Made by a program: the position numbers and the translations under genes. From CAZCTO01 sp964501725 (lineage in GTDB: Bacteria > Bacillota > Clostridia > Saccharofermentanales > Saccharofermentanaceae): DNA of 64,000 nucleotides. The notes under the pieces are model-generated. The model ran no database searches. It was given only the letters and a program-made list of their open reading frames with translations, and was not told the DNA's origin. Position 1 is the first letter of the stretch, and each line of letters opens with the position of its first letter. Below, in pieces: positions 8,935 through 19,400 of the stretch. The stretch covers positions 7,348 through 71,347 of the forward strand of contig CAZCTO010000012.1 in assembly GCA_964501725.1 (NCBI GenBank). Reading direction: 5' to 3'.

Positions 8935-9993
8935 TTAACTCCCTTTCTGCGGATCGTCATGTACTGCGTTTTCGAGAAGCATGCGTCGGATAATATCCGC
9001 GCGTCTGATTTCCTGTTGCTTGATCGAAAGCATTTCTCCGCTATCCTTCTGTACTCCGGCGGCCCCGATAAATGCCGCCAGCTTAGCCATTGTTTCTTCT
9101 GTTTGATCCTTAAAAAACCCAAGAGAAATTCCCAGTCGCAGGTCACTTATTTTCTTCATTGCTTCGGCATCCGTCATTATTCTCGCATACTGAAGCTCCC
9201 CGTACGCACGAAATACCCTGTCTTTTATCTTGTCCGGATTGCTTTCGAAAAGCTCCTGGCGAAGCTTACGCTCAAGCATAACAACCTCTTCAACCATCCG
9301 CTTGAAGCTCGAAAGAATATTGGCTTCCGTGATCCCGAGCGTGATCTGGTTGGACATCTGGTAGATGTTTCCGTTTGCCTGACTGTGCTCACCCAAATAG
9401 CCGCGAACCGTGAAGCCCGCCTGCGACAATCCATCGATCAGCGGTTGCATTCTTCCCAGCATCGTAAGTGCGGGAAGGTGAACCATCACCGATGCCCTCA
9501 TTCCCGTTCCGGTATTGGTCGGGCAGGCCGTCAGAAAACCATATTGATCCGAAAACGCGACGGGCAGTTTTTTCTCGAGCGCAATGGCAATGTCTTCCGC
9601 CTTCTTATATGCCTTTTCGAGTGCAAATCCTGCGTCCATTACCTGGATCCGGAGATGATCTTCTTCATTAATCAGAATGCTTACAGACTCGTCACGTGAA
9701 ATGCAGACGCTTCGACCGGGGTCTCCTTTTGCCAGATCCTCGCTGATCAGATGCTTTTCGACCAGTGCTTTCCGATCCGCCTCCGGCAAAAGATCCATAT
9801 TCAGTGTCACATAATCGCCTCGCCCGTCTCCGGACAGCGACGCGATCGCCTGAACCGTTTTGTCACGAACCTCAATCCTTTTCTCTTCGGTCATTCGATG
9901 CGGAAATGGGTACCCGTCAATATCCCGTGCAAGCCTGACCCTGCTGGACAGAACTACGTCCCAGTCTTTTCCTCTGGAAAGATACCAGCTCAT
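8935..9993 (-). CDS. mcsB: Protein-arginine kinase McsB
   Basis: Phosphagen-kinase-fold enzyme that phosphorylates arginine residues on proteins, marking them for ClpCP and inactivating CtsR. The 352-residue length matches the family. Recognisable motifs are SSRVRLARD (16-24) and the active-site stretch FLTACPTNTGTGMRAS. The start codon follows mcsA by 4 bases, with GGGGGTG upstream as ribosome site. Third gene of the ctsR operon, immediately before clpC. Confidence 0.97.
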   Translation of the reverse strand: MSWYLSRGKDWDVVLSSRVRLARDIDGYPFPHRMTEEKRIEVRDKTVQAIASLSGDGRGDYVTLNMDLLPEADRKALVEKHLISEDLAKGDPGRSVCISRDESVSILINEEDHLRIQVMDAGFALEKAYKKAEDIAIALEKKLPVAFSDQYGFLTACPTNTGTGMRASVMVHLPALTMLGRMQPLIDGLSQAGFTVRGYLGEHSQANGNIYQMSNQITLGITEANILSSFKRMVEEVVMLERKLRQELFESNPDKIKDRVFRAYGELQYARIMTDAEAMKKISDLRLGISLGFFKDQTEETMAKLAAFIGAAGVQKDSGEMLSIKQQEIRRADIIRRMLLENAVHDDPQKGS

Positions 9994-9997
9994 GCGC

Positions 9998-10735
9998 TCA
10001 CACCCCCATCTTCTTCAGTTCGGCAATTTCATCCCGAAGCTTTGCTGCAAGCAAATAATCTTCTTTCTCGACGGCTTCTGACAGTTCGTTTTTCTTTTCC
10101 TGAATCAGAACATTGCGATGCTGCTTTTCAAGCGCTTCCAGCTCATCCGAATCAACGGGATTCGAATAAAACCCTTCCGCAGAAGAATCCTCGGCAATCG
10201 GTGATTGTACTTCCTTCGTGGCAGCTTCTTCCTTATTAATCTGTTCCGAATCGATCGTTTCCTCCGCGGAAAGTCCAAGCCTGAGCCGCTCTTCCAACGA
10301 GCACTGATCAGAATCATCTTGTTTTTTCTTCGTACCCGACTTGATTCGGGATCCGAGACTCCGTCCCAGATGTTTCTTTCCCATCTGGGTCCTGCAGAAA
10401 ACCGGGTCGAGTTGCGAGCCGAAAACCTCATAGCAATTGGGGCACCCGAGAAAACCGGTTTTTCTGAACTCATCAAACGTGAGGCCGCATTGATCGCATC
10501 TATAGAGACGCCTTCTTGCAAGATCGTCTGTGCCGATGCCGAATGTTGTTTGAAAAGCGTTGCCCATCACTGCAAAAGGATTATTAATCTTGACGTTAAC
10601 AGGGAAAGTCGGAATGGATATTCCCATTTCTCTGGCACAAACATCACACAGCATGAATGTCTGCGGCTTTTTACCCGCTTCCTGCTGCATAATCTGAACG
10701 TTTGCTTCCCTTTCCTTACATCTTTGACATTTCAT
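9998..10735 (-). CDS. mcsA: McsA, activator of protein-arginine kinase McsB
   Basis: Zinc-binding partner that activates McsB. The 245-residue protein has an N-terminal CxxC pair (C3/C6 and C30/C33), a second zinc cluster (YRCDQC and GCPNCYE), and a C-terminal UVR motif (KNELSEAVEKEDYLLAAKLR) like that of ClpC. It is longer than typical McsA (about 170-190) because of a charged, serine-rich linker between the zinc and UVR parts. ATG 10735 is preferred because GGTGGAGG lies 8 bases upstream; a GTG at 10750 falls inside that ribosome site. It sits 25 bases after ctsR. Confidence 0.95.
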   Translation of the reverse strand: MKCQRCKEREANVQIMQQEAGKKPQTFMLCDVCAREMGISIPTFPVNVKINNPFAVMGNAFQTTFGIGTDDLARRRLYRCDQCGLTFDEFRKTGFLGCPNCYEVFGSQLDPVFCRTQMGKKHLGRSLGSRIKSGTKKKQDDSDQCSLEERLRLGLSAEETIDSEQINKEEAATKEVQSPIAEDSSAEGFYSNPVDSDELEALEKQHRNVLIQEKKNELSEAVEKEDYLLAAKLRDEIAELKKMGV

Positions 10736-10760
10736 ATTCTGATCCTCCACCCGCTAATAT

Positions 10761-11228
10761 TCACCGCATGGCGGTAATGAGGCTGACTAACATGTTCTTA
10801 AAAATATCCATTCTTACAATAGACTTCTTGTCCGGCTCAATTCCTGAAAGTGCATTATCCGACATTGCGGCCATCATCAGACTTGCTTGCGAATTCGTAA
10901 TGACTCCGTAATCGATATAGTTCTGTATAAATACTTCCGCCTGCTGCTGTGATAAATCCTCTCCGAGTGAGTTGATCGTGTGCATCAGATAATCCGTCGA
11001 TTTGAGTCTCATCACTCTTGATATTCGAATCTGTCCTCCGCCACCACGCTTGCTTTCAACAATAAATCCCTGTCCGTTGGTAAACCGCGTCGACAGTACA
11101 TATGTAATCTGTGACGGAACACAATTGACTTTCGCCGCCAACACGCTTCTGCTAATCACTGCAACTCCCTGGTTATCATCCAGAAGCTGCTTGATCATTG
11201 CTTCAATTACATCCACCAAACGCGCCAC
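10761..11228 (-). CDS. ctsR: Class III heat-shock repressor CtsR
   Basis: Dimeric winged-helix repressor of clp genes. The 155-residue protein starts at GTG (AAAGGA 9 bases upstream). The N-terminal helix-turn-helix is followed by the tetraglycine wing R61-GGGG (62-65), the known thermosensing loop. First gene of the ctsR-mcsA-mcsB-clpC operon; autoregulation is supported by a perfect CtsR box upstream. Confidence 0.97.
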   Translation of the reverse strand: MARLVDVIEAMIKQLLDDNQGVAVISRSVLAAKVNCVPSQITYVLSTRFTNGQGFIVESKRGGGGQIRISRVMRLKSTDYLMHTINSLGEDLSQQQAEVFIQNYIDYGVITNSQASLMMAAMSDNALSGIEPDKKSIVRMDIFKNMLVSLITAMR

Positions 11229-11273
11229 TTTAAATCATCCTTTCGGTCGAAAAAGCCCTTGGTTCTTTCTGAC

Positions 11274-11290
11274 TTTGACTATCTTTGACT
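11274..11290 (-). promoter_or_regulatory. CtsR operator
   Basis: On the minus strand the sequence AGTCAAA-GAT-AGTCAAA matches the CtsR heptad repeat (R-GTCAAA-NAN-R-GTCAAA) exactly. It lies just downstream of the -10 box, over the expected transcription start, so bound CtsR would block initiation of its own operon. Confidence 0.95.
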
Positions 11291-11297
11291 TATCTTA

Positions 11298-11325
11298 ATT
11301 ATAATCACTTTGTCTTTCCTGTCAA
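11298..11325 (-). promoter_or_regulatory. Sigma-A promoter of the ctsR operon
   Basis: Consensus TTGACA (-35, complement of 11320-11325) and TATAAT (-10, complement of 11298-11303) with a 16-base spacer, directly upstream of the CtsR operator. Confidence 0.9.
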
Positions 11326-11360
11326 TAGATATCACAAACCGCATCACGGCGCCCGAATGC

Positions 11361-11407
11361 AAAAAAGCTGCCTCTTCCGACTCTGTTATAAGTCTTTTGA
11401 GACAGCC
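11361..11407 (-). terminator. Rho-independent terminator after the rpoBC-NlpC unit
   Basis: On the minus strand GGCTGTCTC pairs with GAGGCAGC (one G-U pair), with an inner GACT/AGTC stem, and is followed by TTTTTT. It closes the unit ending at 11435 just before the ctsR promoter. Confidence 0.75.
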
Positions 11408-11434
11408 TCTTTTGCATGATATCCGTTTTAATTG

Positions 11435-12775
11435 TTACTGTATAAGTCTTCGAATCGATACAATCGGATACATGTCGAGATTCCCGTATTCTACTTGATC
11501 CCGCGTCGATGATGCATGAATCACTTTGCTCCCGCCGCAGTAAATTCCAACGTGTTCAACTGAATCTGAAGTCCCGCGAATATCGTAACATACCACGTCG
11601 CCCAGTTTTATATCTGCGCGTGCAACAGAGACTCCATAATTCTTAATTGAATTGGACTGGTGCGGTATGCCTCCGACTCCGATCTGACGATATGCGTATA
11701 CAACGAGTCCGGAGCAGTCGACCCCGTCACGAGTTTCACCGTTCCACGTATATTCTACGCCCAGCATTGACTTGCAAACGTTGACGACGCTCTCACCGTT
11801 AACGCCCGTAATTGTCGGCAACGATGAGGTATTCCCTGTTTTACCCTTCTTGGTGGTGGTTGTTTTCTTGGGGGTCGGCTTCGGTGTCGGTGTCGGCGGA
11901 GCTTTTCGGGTCGTGTATGATATGTACACATACCCTTCTTCTCCGTCCTCGGTTGTTACACGATACCACTTGTCTGAAACCCCGGAGCATCGAAGCTTCG
12001 TATGTCGGGACAGTGTCTTAACAATTGCACTTGCCGTAGACGGCTCAGATCTTAACTTCAGGCCGCTCGCATCTACCCAGACGGTTCTGTCAATTGCCAC
12101 AAAAACCATTTCCTCGGTTATCGTATTGGATGGGACGTATCCTTCGATGCCCTCTTCCGTACGGATTTTTGACCATGTATCTCCTATACCGATTCGAATT
12201 ATTTCAGTACCCAGAGAAATTTTCGAGACGGTACCGGAGTCCATATTGGGCTTTTCCTTAATGATAGAGCCCGACGCTTTAATGTAAAAAGTGGTGTTGT
12301 CCGAGAGGAACGTCTGCGTGTCAAGAAGCTCAATAGGGAGATCGGAGGAATCGTATGTTTGGACTACCGTTGCCGTCAAAATGCCTTCATAAGTGTTCCC
12401 GATCGTTTCCTCCGGCACAGCACCATCAATATATGTCTGTCCGATTGTCTGCCCTTCCGTCAGGATAATCAGCCCTGCGTCAAGATCGTTTTCGTTAGAA
12501 ACTTCACCGTTTTCCGGGTCGGTATCGCTTATCTCCGTATCGGGAGTCGCATCTTCACCCGCCGCCTTTATCGCCCAATCCTCAATAAGGACCGTTCCCT
12601 CTTTCGGATCAACCGGATTCGCGGCCGCATATGCTCGCCCGACCAGAACAGCCGCAGGCGTTCCCTCCAGCATCCCGATCGGCAGCAAAAAGACCGGCAG
12701 TGCAACCATCGCACTTACCGCGATGGTTAACACTGCCAGATAGCTCTTTTTTTTACAGGTGATGCGAAGTCGCAT
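11435..12775 (-). CDS. Secreted SH3-domain NlpC/P60 cell-wall hydrolase
   Basis: Predicted peptidoglycan endopeptidase acting outside the membrane. Of 446 residues, the first ~50 are a basic, hydrophobic signal sequence ending near AYAAA. Two bacterial SH3 modules (about 163-218 and 230-288) are followed by a Pro/Thr/Lys linker (about 291-315) and a C-terminal NlpC/P60 domain with catalytic C354 (VDCSG), H408 (EHVGIY) and H420 (VIHAS). The start lies 21 bases after the rpoC stop, so it is probably co-transcribed with rpoBC, an unusual position for a wall hydrolase. Clear family assignment; the bond cleaved (probably D-Glu to diamino acid) is inferred. Confidence 0.9.
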   Translation of the reverse strand: MRLRITCKKKSYLAVLTIAVSAMVALPVFLLPIGMLEGTPAAVLVGRAYAAANPVDPKEGTVLIEDWAIKAAGEDATPDTEISDTDPENGEVSNENDLDAGLIILTEGQTIGQTYIDGAVPEETIGNTYEGILTATVVQTYDSSDLPIELLDTQTFLSDNTTFYIKASGSIIKEKPNMDSGTVSKISLGTEIIRIGIGDTWSKIRTEEGIEGYVPSNTITEEMVFVAIDRTVWVDASGLKLRSEPSTASAIVKTLSRHTKLRCSGVSDKWYRVTTEDGEEGYVYISYTTRKAPPTPTPKPTPKKTTTTKKGKTGNTSSLPTITGVNGESVVNVCKSMLGVEYTWNGETRDGVDCSGLVVYAYRQIGVGGIPHQSNSIKNYGVSVARADIKLGDVVCYDIRGTSDSVEHVGIYCGGSKVIHASSTRDQVEYGNLDMYPIVSIRRLIQ

Positions 12776-12796
12776 GCGTCCTCCGAAGCGGCAGTA

Positions 12797-15700
12797 TTAC
12801 TCTGCTGTGATCTCCGCCGGAACAGAACCTCCTGCCACAGATACCGAATCGGAGTTCATTTCAAGCAACTCCTTATTCTCCGGAACTACCGGTACCGCCG
12901 TTATGTTGCGATAGCGTGGCATTCCCGTTCCCGCAGGGATCAGCTTACCGATGATAACGTTTTCTTTGAGTCCGAATAACGGATCAATCTTACCTTTAAC
13001 TGCGGCATCTGTCAAAACGCGCGTCGTTTCCTGGAAAGATGCAGCCGACAGGAACGAATCCGTCGCAAGGGACGCCTTGGTAATACCCAGGAGAGTTCTC
13101 TTTCCCTTGGCAGGTGCGAGTCCGGCTGCTTCAATCTTGTTGTTCGCGATGTCAAAATCAAACATGTCAACGAGGCTTCCGGTCATCAGTTCGGTATCTC
13201 CCGGATCGTCAATGCGGACTCTGCGCATCATTTGACGGGTAATGACTTCGATATGCTTGTCGTTAATCGTAACACCGCCGCTCTTATACACCTTGATAAC
13301 TTCGCTTATGATGTACTTCTGTACGCCGCGGACACCCTTGATCTTCATGATTTCCTGCGGGCTGACGGTACCGTCCGTGAGCAGGTCGCCTGCTTCGACA
13401 AAATCGCCCTCTCTGACTTTCAGTGTAGCCGAGTAAGGAACCGGGTATCTCTTTTCCTCGGTGCCAAGTTCGCTGTCTTCCGATGCCGCTGCGGTAACCA
13501 CGATTTCACGGCGACGCTTTGCGCCTTCCTCGAGTCTCACCACACCGTCGATTTCAGAAATAATGGCCTGTCCTTTCGGCTTTCTTGCCTCGAAAAGCTC
13601 TTCAACACGGGGGAGACCCTGAGTAATATCATCTCCGGATGCAATACCGCCCGTATGGAAGGTACGCATCGTGAGCTGTGTTCCGGGCTCACCGATGGAC
13701 TGTGCCGCCATGATTCCGACCGCTTCTCCGCCGATGGTGGTCTCGCCGGTCGCGAGATTAACACCGTAGCAATGCGAGCAAACACCGCGACGGGAACGAC
13801 AGTCAAATACCGATCTGATCTTCACCTTCGTCAGGCCGACCGCCTCAATATAATTCGCAATATCCTGCGTAATCAATTCGTTTCCGCCAATAATCACTTC
13901 GCCGGTTTTCGGGTGCAGAATTGCCTCTGAGGTAAAACGTCCGGCAAGTCTCTCGTTCAACGGCTTAATGACGTCTTTCTTCTCGTTTGCGATGACGGCG
14001 AGTTCCTTGATATAGGTGAAATCCGTCGTTCCGCAGTCAACTTCGCTGATGATGACATCCTGGGCAACGTCAACCAGACGACGCGTCAGATATCCGGAGT
14101 CAGCCGTCTTGAGGGCAGTGTCGGAGAGCGCTTTACGGGCACCGTGAGAAGAGATGAAGAACTCAAGAACGTTCATGCCTTCACGCAAGTTGGATTTGAT
14201 CGGAATTTCGATGGTCTTACCGGATGTATCGGACATGTTTCCGCGCATACCGGCGAGCTGTTTGATCTGGTTGATCTGACCACGCGCGCCGGAATCCGAC
14301 ATCATCTTAATCGGGTTATACGGGCCGAGGTTCTTTTTAAGCTCTTCGGTGATCGCGTCGGTGGTGTTGTTCCAGATTCCGATGACTGCACGGTATCTTC
14401 CGTCTTCGTTCAGCATTCCGCGATGATACATGTTGTTAACGTGCTCAACTTTTTCCTCGGCGTCGTGGATCATCTTCTCCTTGACATCGGGAACAATCAT
14501 GTCCTCGATACCGATCGAGATACCGCCGCGTGTCGAGTACTTGTAGCCCAGCGACTTCACATCATCGAGAAGGATCGCCGTTTTGCCGATTCCGTGAATT
14601 CGGATGGCTCTGCTGATTACGTCTTCCAGCTTCTTCTTGCCGATCAGGAAGTCACACTCCAGCAACAACTCGTTACCGGGAATGGTGCGATCAACATATC
14701 CCAAATCCTGCGGGATAATCTCGTTGAAAATGAAGCGGCCGAGCGTGGACTTCACCAGTTGAGTATGCTTCACTCCGTTGATTTCTTTGGAAATACGGAC
14801 CCGGATCGGCGCGTGCAACTCAAGATGGTGCTCGTCATAAGCCATGATTGCTTCTTCAAGGCTAGAGAAAACCATGTTCTCGCCTTTTTCGTCCGGCTTG
14901 TCAATGGTGAGATAATAGCAGCCGAGGATCATGTCCTGTGTCGGAACCGTTACCGGTTTACCGTCCTGAGGCTTAAGCAGGTTGTTGGAAGAAAGCATAA
15001 GGAATCTTGCCTCCGCCTGCGCTTCCGCGGAAAGCGGGACGTGAACAGCCATTTGGTCTCCGTCGAAGTCCGCATTGAAAGCGGTGCAAACGAGCGGATG
15101 AAGCTTAATGGCGCGGCCTTCAACCAGAACCGGCTCAAACGCCTGGATGCCGAGTCTGTGGAGCGTAGGAGCACGGTTAAGCATAACCGGGTGGTCCTTG
15201 ATGACGTCTTCGAGAATATCCCAAACGACATCCGATGCTCTCTCCACCAGTCTCTTGGCTGTCTTGATATGCTGGGCATGCCCGTCATTGACAAGACGCT
15301 TCATGACGAATGGCTTGAAAAGCTCGAGCGCCATTTCCTTCGGCAAACCGCATTGGTGCATCTTTAGCTCAGGACCGACAACAATAACCGAACGCCCGGA
15401 GTAGTCGACACGTTTTCCCAGGAGGTTCTGACGGAAGCGACCCTGTTTTCCCTTAAGCATATCCGAAAGCGACTTGAGTGCGCGGCTGGAAGCGCCCGTG
15501 ACCGGACGTCCTCTTCTGCCGTTATCAATCAGTGCATCCACGGCTTCTTGCAGCATGCGCTTTTCGTTGCGGACAATAATCTCCGGAGCCCCCAACTGCA
15601 AAAGCTTACTCAGTCTGTTGTTACGGTTAATGACTCTGCGGTAAAGGTCGTTCAAATCCGATGTCGCAAAACGACCTCCGTCAAGCTGCACCATCGGCCG

Positions 15701-16417
15701 GAGCTCCGGCGGGAGTACGGGAAGAACATCCAGAACCATCCACTCCGGCTTGTTTCCGGATTTCTTAAAGGCTTCAACGACTTCCAGACGCTTAACAATA
15801 CGCGCCTTTTTCTGGCCGGATGCGGCATTAAAATCTTCGTGCAGGTTTGCTGCGAGTTCGTCAATATTAATTCTTTGAAGCAGTATTTTAATGGCTTCCG
15901 CGCCCATTCTGGCGACAAAAGAGTTCTTGCCGAACTGTTCAATGGCATCACGGTATTCTTTTTCTTCGATGATTGAGTTCTTAATCAGATCCGTTGTTCC
16001 CGGGTCAATGACAATGTACGCGCCGAAATACAGAACTCTCTCAAGATTTCTGGGCGTTATGTCAAGGATCAGGCCCATGCGGCTGGGTATACCTCTGAAA
16101 TACCAGATATGTGAAACCGGTGCGGCAAGCTCAATGTGACCGAGCCTCTCGCGCCTCACTTTGGATTTCGTAACCTCAACACCGCAACGGTCGCAAATAA
16201 TACCTTTGTATCTGATCTTCTTGTATTTTCCGCAATGGCATTCCCAGTCCTTCTGCGGCCCGAAAATTCTTTCGCAGAACAGTCCATCGCGTTCCGGCTT
16301 CAAAGTACGGTAGTTGATGGTCTCCGGTTTCTTTACCTCGCCATGAGACCACCCCTTGATCGTTTCGGGTGATGCAAGCCTGATTCCGATGGATTCGAAA
16401 TGATTCATTTCAAACAT
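12797..16417 (-). CDS. rpoC: DNA-directed RNA polymerase subunit beta'
   Basis: Largest catalytic subunit of RNA polymerase, 1206 residues, close to the usual Firmicutes length. The N-terminal zinc ribbon has C60, C62, C75 and C78, and the catalytic NADFDGDQ motif, which holds the Mg2+ aspartates, is at 448-455. The second zinc cluster (CGTTDF, CRSRRGVCSHCYG) and trigger-loop region (MRTFHTGG) are present in the C-terminal half. GGAGA lies about 12 bases before the start. It lies 64 bases after rpoB in the same transcription unit. Confidence 0.99.
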   Translation of the reverse strand: MFEMNHFESIGIRLASPETIKGWSHGEVKKPETINYRTLKPERDGLFCERIFGPQKDWECHCGKYKKIRYKGIICDRCGVEVTKSKVRRERLGHIELAAPVSHIWYFRGIPSRMGLILDITPRNLERVLYFGAYIVIDPGTTDLIKNSIIEEKEYRDAIEQFGKNSFVARMGAEAIKILLQRINIDELAANLHEDFNAASGQKKARIVKRLEVVEAFKKSGNKPEWMVLDVLPVLPPELRPMVQLDGGRFATSDLNDLYRRVINRNNRLSKLLQLGAPEIIVRNEKRMLQEAVDALIDNGRRGRPVTGASSRALKSLSDMLKGKQGRFRQNLLGKRVDYSGRSVIVVGPELKMHQCGLPKEMALELFKPFVMKRLVNDGHAQHIKTAKRLVERASDVVWDILEDVIKDHPVMLNRAPTLHRLGIQAFEPVLVEGRAIKLHPLVCTAFNADFDGDQMAVHVPLSAEAQAEARFLMLSSNNLLKPQDGKPVTVPTQDMILGCYYLTIDKPDEKGENMVFSSLEEAIMAYDEHHLELHAPIRVRISKEINGVKHTQLVKSTLGRFIFNEIIPQDLGYVDRTIPGNELLLECDFLIGKKKLEDVISRAIRIHGIGKTAILLDDVKSLGYKYSTRGGISIGIEDMIVPDVKEKMIHDAEEKVEHVNNMYHRGMLNEDGRYRAVIGIWNNTTDAITEELKKNLGPYNPIKMMSDSGARGQINQIKQLAGMRGNMSDTSGKTIEIPIKSNLREGMNVLEFFISSHGARKALSDTALKTADSGYLTRRLVDVAQDVIISEVDCGTTDFTYIKELAVIANEKKDVIKPLNERLAGRFTSEAILHPKTGEVIIGGNELITQDIANYIEAVGLTKVKIRSVFDCRSRRGVCSHCYGVNLATGETTIGGEAVGIMAAQSIGEPGTQLTMRTFHTGGIASGDDITQGLPRVEELFEARKPKGQAIISEIDGVVRLEEGAKRRREIVVTAAASEDSELGTEEKRYPVPYSATLKVREGDFVEAGDLLTDGTVSPQEIMKIKGVRGVQKYIISEVIKVYKSGGVTINDKHIEVITRQMMRRVRIDDPGDTELMTGSLVDMFDFDIANNKIEAAGLAPAKGKRTLLGITKASLATDSFLSAASFQETTRVLTDAAVKGKIDPLFGLKENVIIGKLIPAGTGMPRYRNITAVPVVPENKELLEMNSDSVSVAGGSVPAEITAE

Positions 16418-16481
16418 AAGCTCGAAGTCTCCTTCCCAAACAGCACATCCGGCGCAAATCGCAACCGGAACGAATAATCAA

Positions 16482-19400
16482 TCAGTTATCGTCGTCGACC
16501 AGTATTTCCGGAAATTCCAGATCATCCAGACTATCTTCATTGTCGGAAGCGTCAAGCAGCTCTCCGTCAGGACCGACTTCCGAAAAACCGGTTCCGGCAA
16601 GTTCAACCTCGCTCGGTTGGATCATATATCGGGAAATGAGCTCCGGATCCGGAATCGGAAGATCAACTTCTTCTTCTGCGGCATCCTTAAGCTTAAACTC
16701 TTCGTTCTCGCCCGAATAAATGTGCACGTCCAGAGCAAGTGACTGCAGTTCACGGACCAATACCTTAAACGACTCCGGTATCCCGGATTCCGGTACGCTT
16801 TGTCCTTTAACTATGGACTCATAGGTCTTCGTTCTTCCGGCGATGTCGTCGGACTTGACCGTCAGAATTTCCTGCAGCGTATGGGCTGCGCCGTATGCCT
16901 CGAGTGCCCACACTTCCATTTCTCCGAAACGCTGTCCTCCGAACTGCGCTTTACCTCCGAGAGGCTGTTGTGTAACCAGCGAGTACGGACCGATGGATCT
17001 GGCATGAATCTTGTCATCGACCAGGTGGTGAAGCTTAAGATAGTACATCACGCCTACGGTAATACGGTTCTCGAAAGGCTCTCCCGTACGTCCGTCATAC
17101 AGGATGGTTTTACCATCCAGATCAATCCCGGCTTGCTTAAAGGCCACCACAATGTCATCTTCGTTTGCGCCGTCAAAAACAGGCGTGGCAATCTTCCAGT
17201 TCAGCGCGCGTGCTGCGTATCCGAGGTGAACCTCAAGAAGCTGACCGATATTCATACGCGAAGGAACGCCGAGCGGGTTCAAAACGATGTCCAGCGGAGT
17301 ACCGTCCGGAAGGAACGGCATATCTTCCTCGGGAAGAATCATCGAAACAACACCCTTATTGCCGTGTCTTCCGGCCATCTTATCTCCGACGGACAGCTTT
17401 CTCTTCTGGGCGATGTATACGCGAACCAACTTGTTAACGCTGCCCTTCAAGACGCTGTCGCCGTCCTTTGTAAATACTTTAACGTCAACTACTATTCCCG
17501 ATTCTCCGTGCGGAACACGTACGGATGTGTCGCGGACTTCACGGATTTTCTCGCCGAAAATCGCTCTGTAGAGGCGTTCTTCAGCGGTCAGTTCCGTCTC
17601 GCCCTTGGGAGTGACCTTACCGACGAGAATGTCTCCGGAACGCACTTCCGCGCCGATGCGGATAACGCCGTCTTCGTCGAGATCTTTGAGTGCATCATCG
17701 CTGACATTGGGAATTTCACGGGTGATTTCCTCCGCGCCCAATTTGGTATCGCGCGCTTCGCACTCATATTCCTCAATATGGATGGATGTGTATACGTCAT
17801 CGCGAACCATTCTCTCATTGATCAGAACCGCGTCTTCGTAGTTATATCCTTCCCATGTCATAAATCCGATCAGCACATTTCTTCCGAGCGACAACTCACC
17901 CTTATCGGTTGAAGGACCGTCGGCAATGACATCACCGGCAGAAACAACTTCGCCCTGACGAACGATCGGACGCTGGTTGATACATGTGCTCTGATTGGAG
18001 CGCTGATACTTCGTAAGGTTATAAGTTTCCTTCTTGCCTTCTTTGGATAAGATTTCGATCTTGTCCGCAGATACAAAAGATACGACGCCGTCGCTCTTGG
18101 CAACTTTACAAACGCCCGAATCCTTGGCCGCTCTGTACTCCATTCCGGTTCCGATAATCGGTGATTCCGCCTTGATCAGCGGAACAGCCTGACGCTGCAT
18201 GTTCGATCCCATCAAAGCCCGGTTCGCATCATCGTTTCCGAGGAAAGGAATAAGTGCCGTCGCAACAGAAACCAACTGTTTCGGAGAAACATCCATATAA
18301 TCGACGCTCTCCGGGGGAATCTCAATAAACTGATCCAGATAACGACAAACGACTTTCTTATCCAAAAAGCGTCCGTCCGCATCCAAAGGTTCGTTCGCCT
18401 GCGCAATATTATAGTAGTCTTCCTGATCAGCCGTCATATAAACAACTTCTCTGGAAACAACACCCTTTTTCTTGTCATACAAGCGATACGGGGTCTCAAT
18501 AAATCCGTACTGATTCACGCGCGCATAGGTAGCAAGCGAGTTGATCAGTCCGATGTTCGGACCTTCAGGAGTCTCGATCGGGCACATTCTTCCGTAGTGG
18601 GAAGAGTGAACGTCACGAACTTCAAAGTTTGCGCGTTCTCTGGACAAACCTCCCGGTCCCAAAGCGGACAGTCTTCGCTTGTGCGTAAGCTCCGCAAGAG
18701 GGTTCGGCTGATCCATGAACTGTGAAAGCTGGGAAGATCCGAAGAATTCCTTCACGGCAGCGCTTACCGGCCTTGTGTTGACCAGTTGCAGCGGTGTTAC
18801 CGTTGAAATGTCCGGAACCGCGCCCATGCGCTCGCGAATGTTTCTTTCCATTCGTGAAAAACCAATGCGGATCTGATTCTGCAGAAGTTCTCCGACAGAA
18901 CGGACACGGCGGTTCCCGAGATGGTCAATGTTATCGAGGAGGCCGACGCCATATTCAAGACCCAGCAGATAACTTACCGTAGCGACAATATCTTCGATGG
19001 TCAGGTGCTTGGGCATCAGTTCATACTGATGTGCCTGCAATGCGGCTGTCAGCTCTTCGGCATAATTTTCCTTGTCATTGACGCGAACCTCCGAAATGAT
19101 TGAGCGGATAACGCTCGTCCGGACCCTCTCGTTTATGGACGTTTTGGAAATGTCAAAGCCTTTAAGCTCCTTTTCGGAAAAGCTGTTGCGGATATAAATA
19201 TTCGCATTTACGCGTGCATTGCCGATAACCTTGAAGGGTTGCTCGGAAACGCGAACAGTCTCACCGATATTGATAATCGGATAAATCAGCAATTCATTCA
19301 GACCGGACTCCGCAATTTCGATTGCCTTCTCGGGAGTAATGATTGTGTTAACAGGCAAAAGCAACTCGCCGTCTTCTGTAATGACATCCTGTGCCGTCTT

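Noticed and set aside
14144..15367. 407-residue plus-strand frame
   Set aside because: Antisense shadow of rpoC caused by its codon bias.
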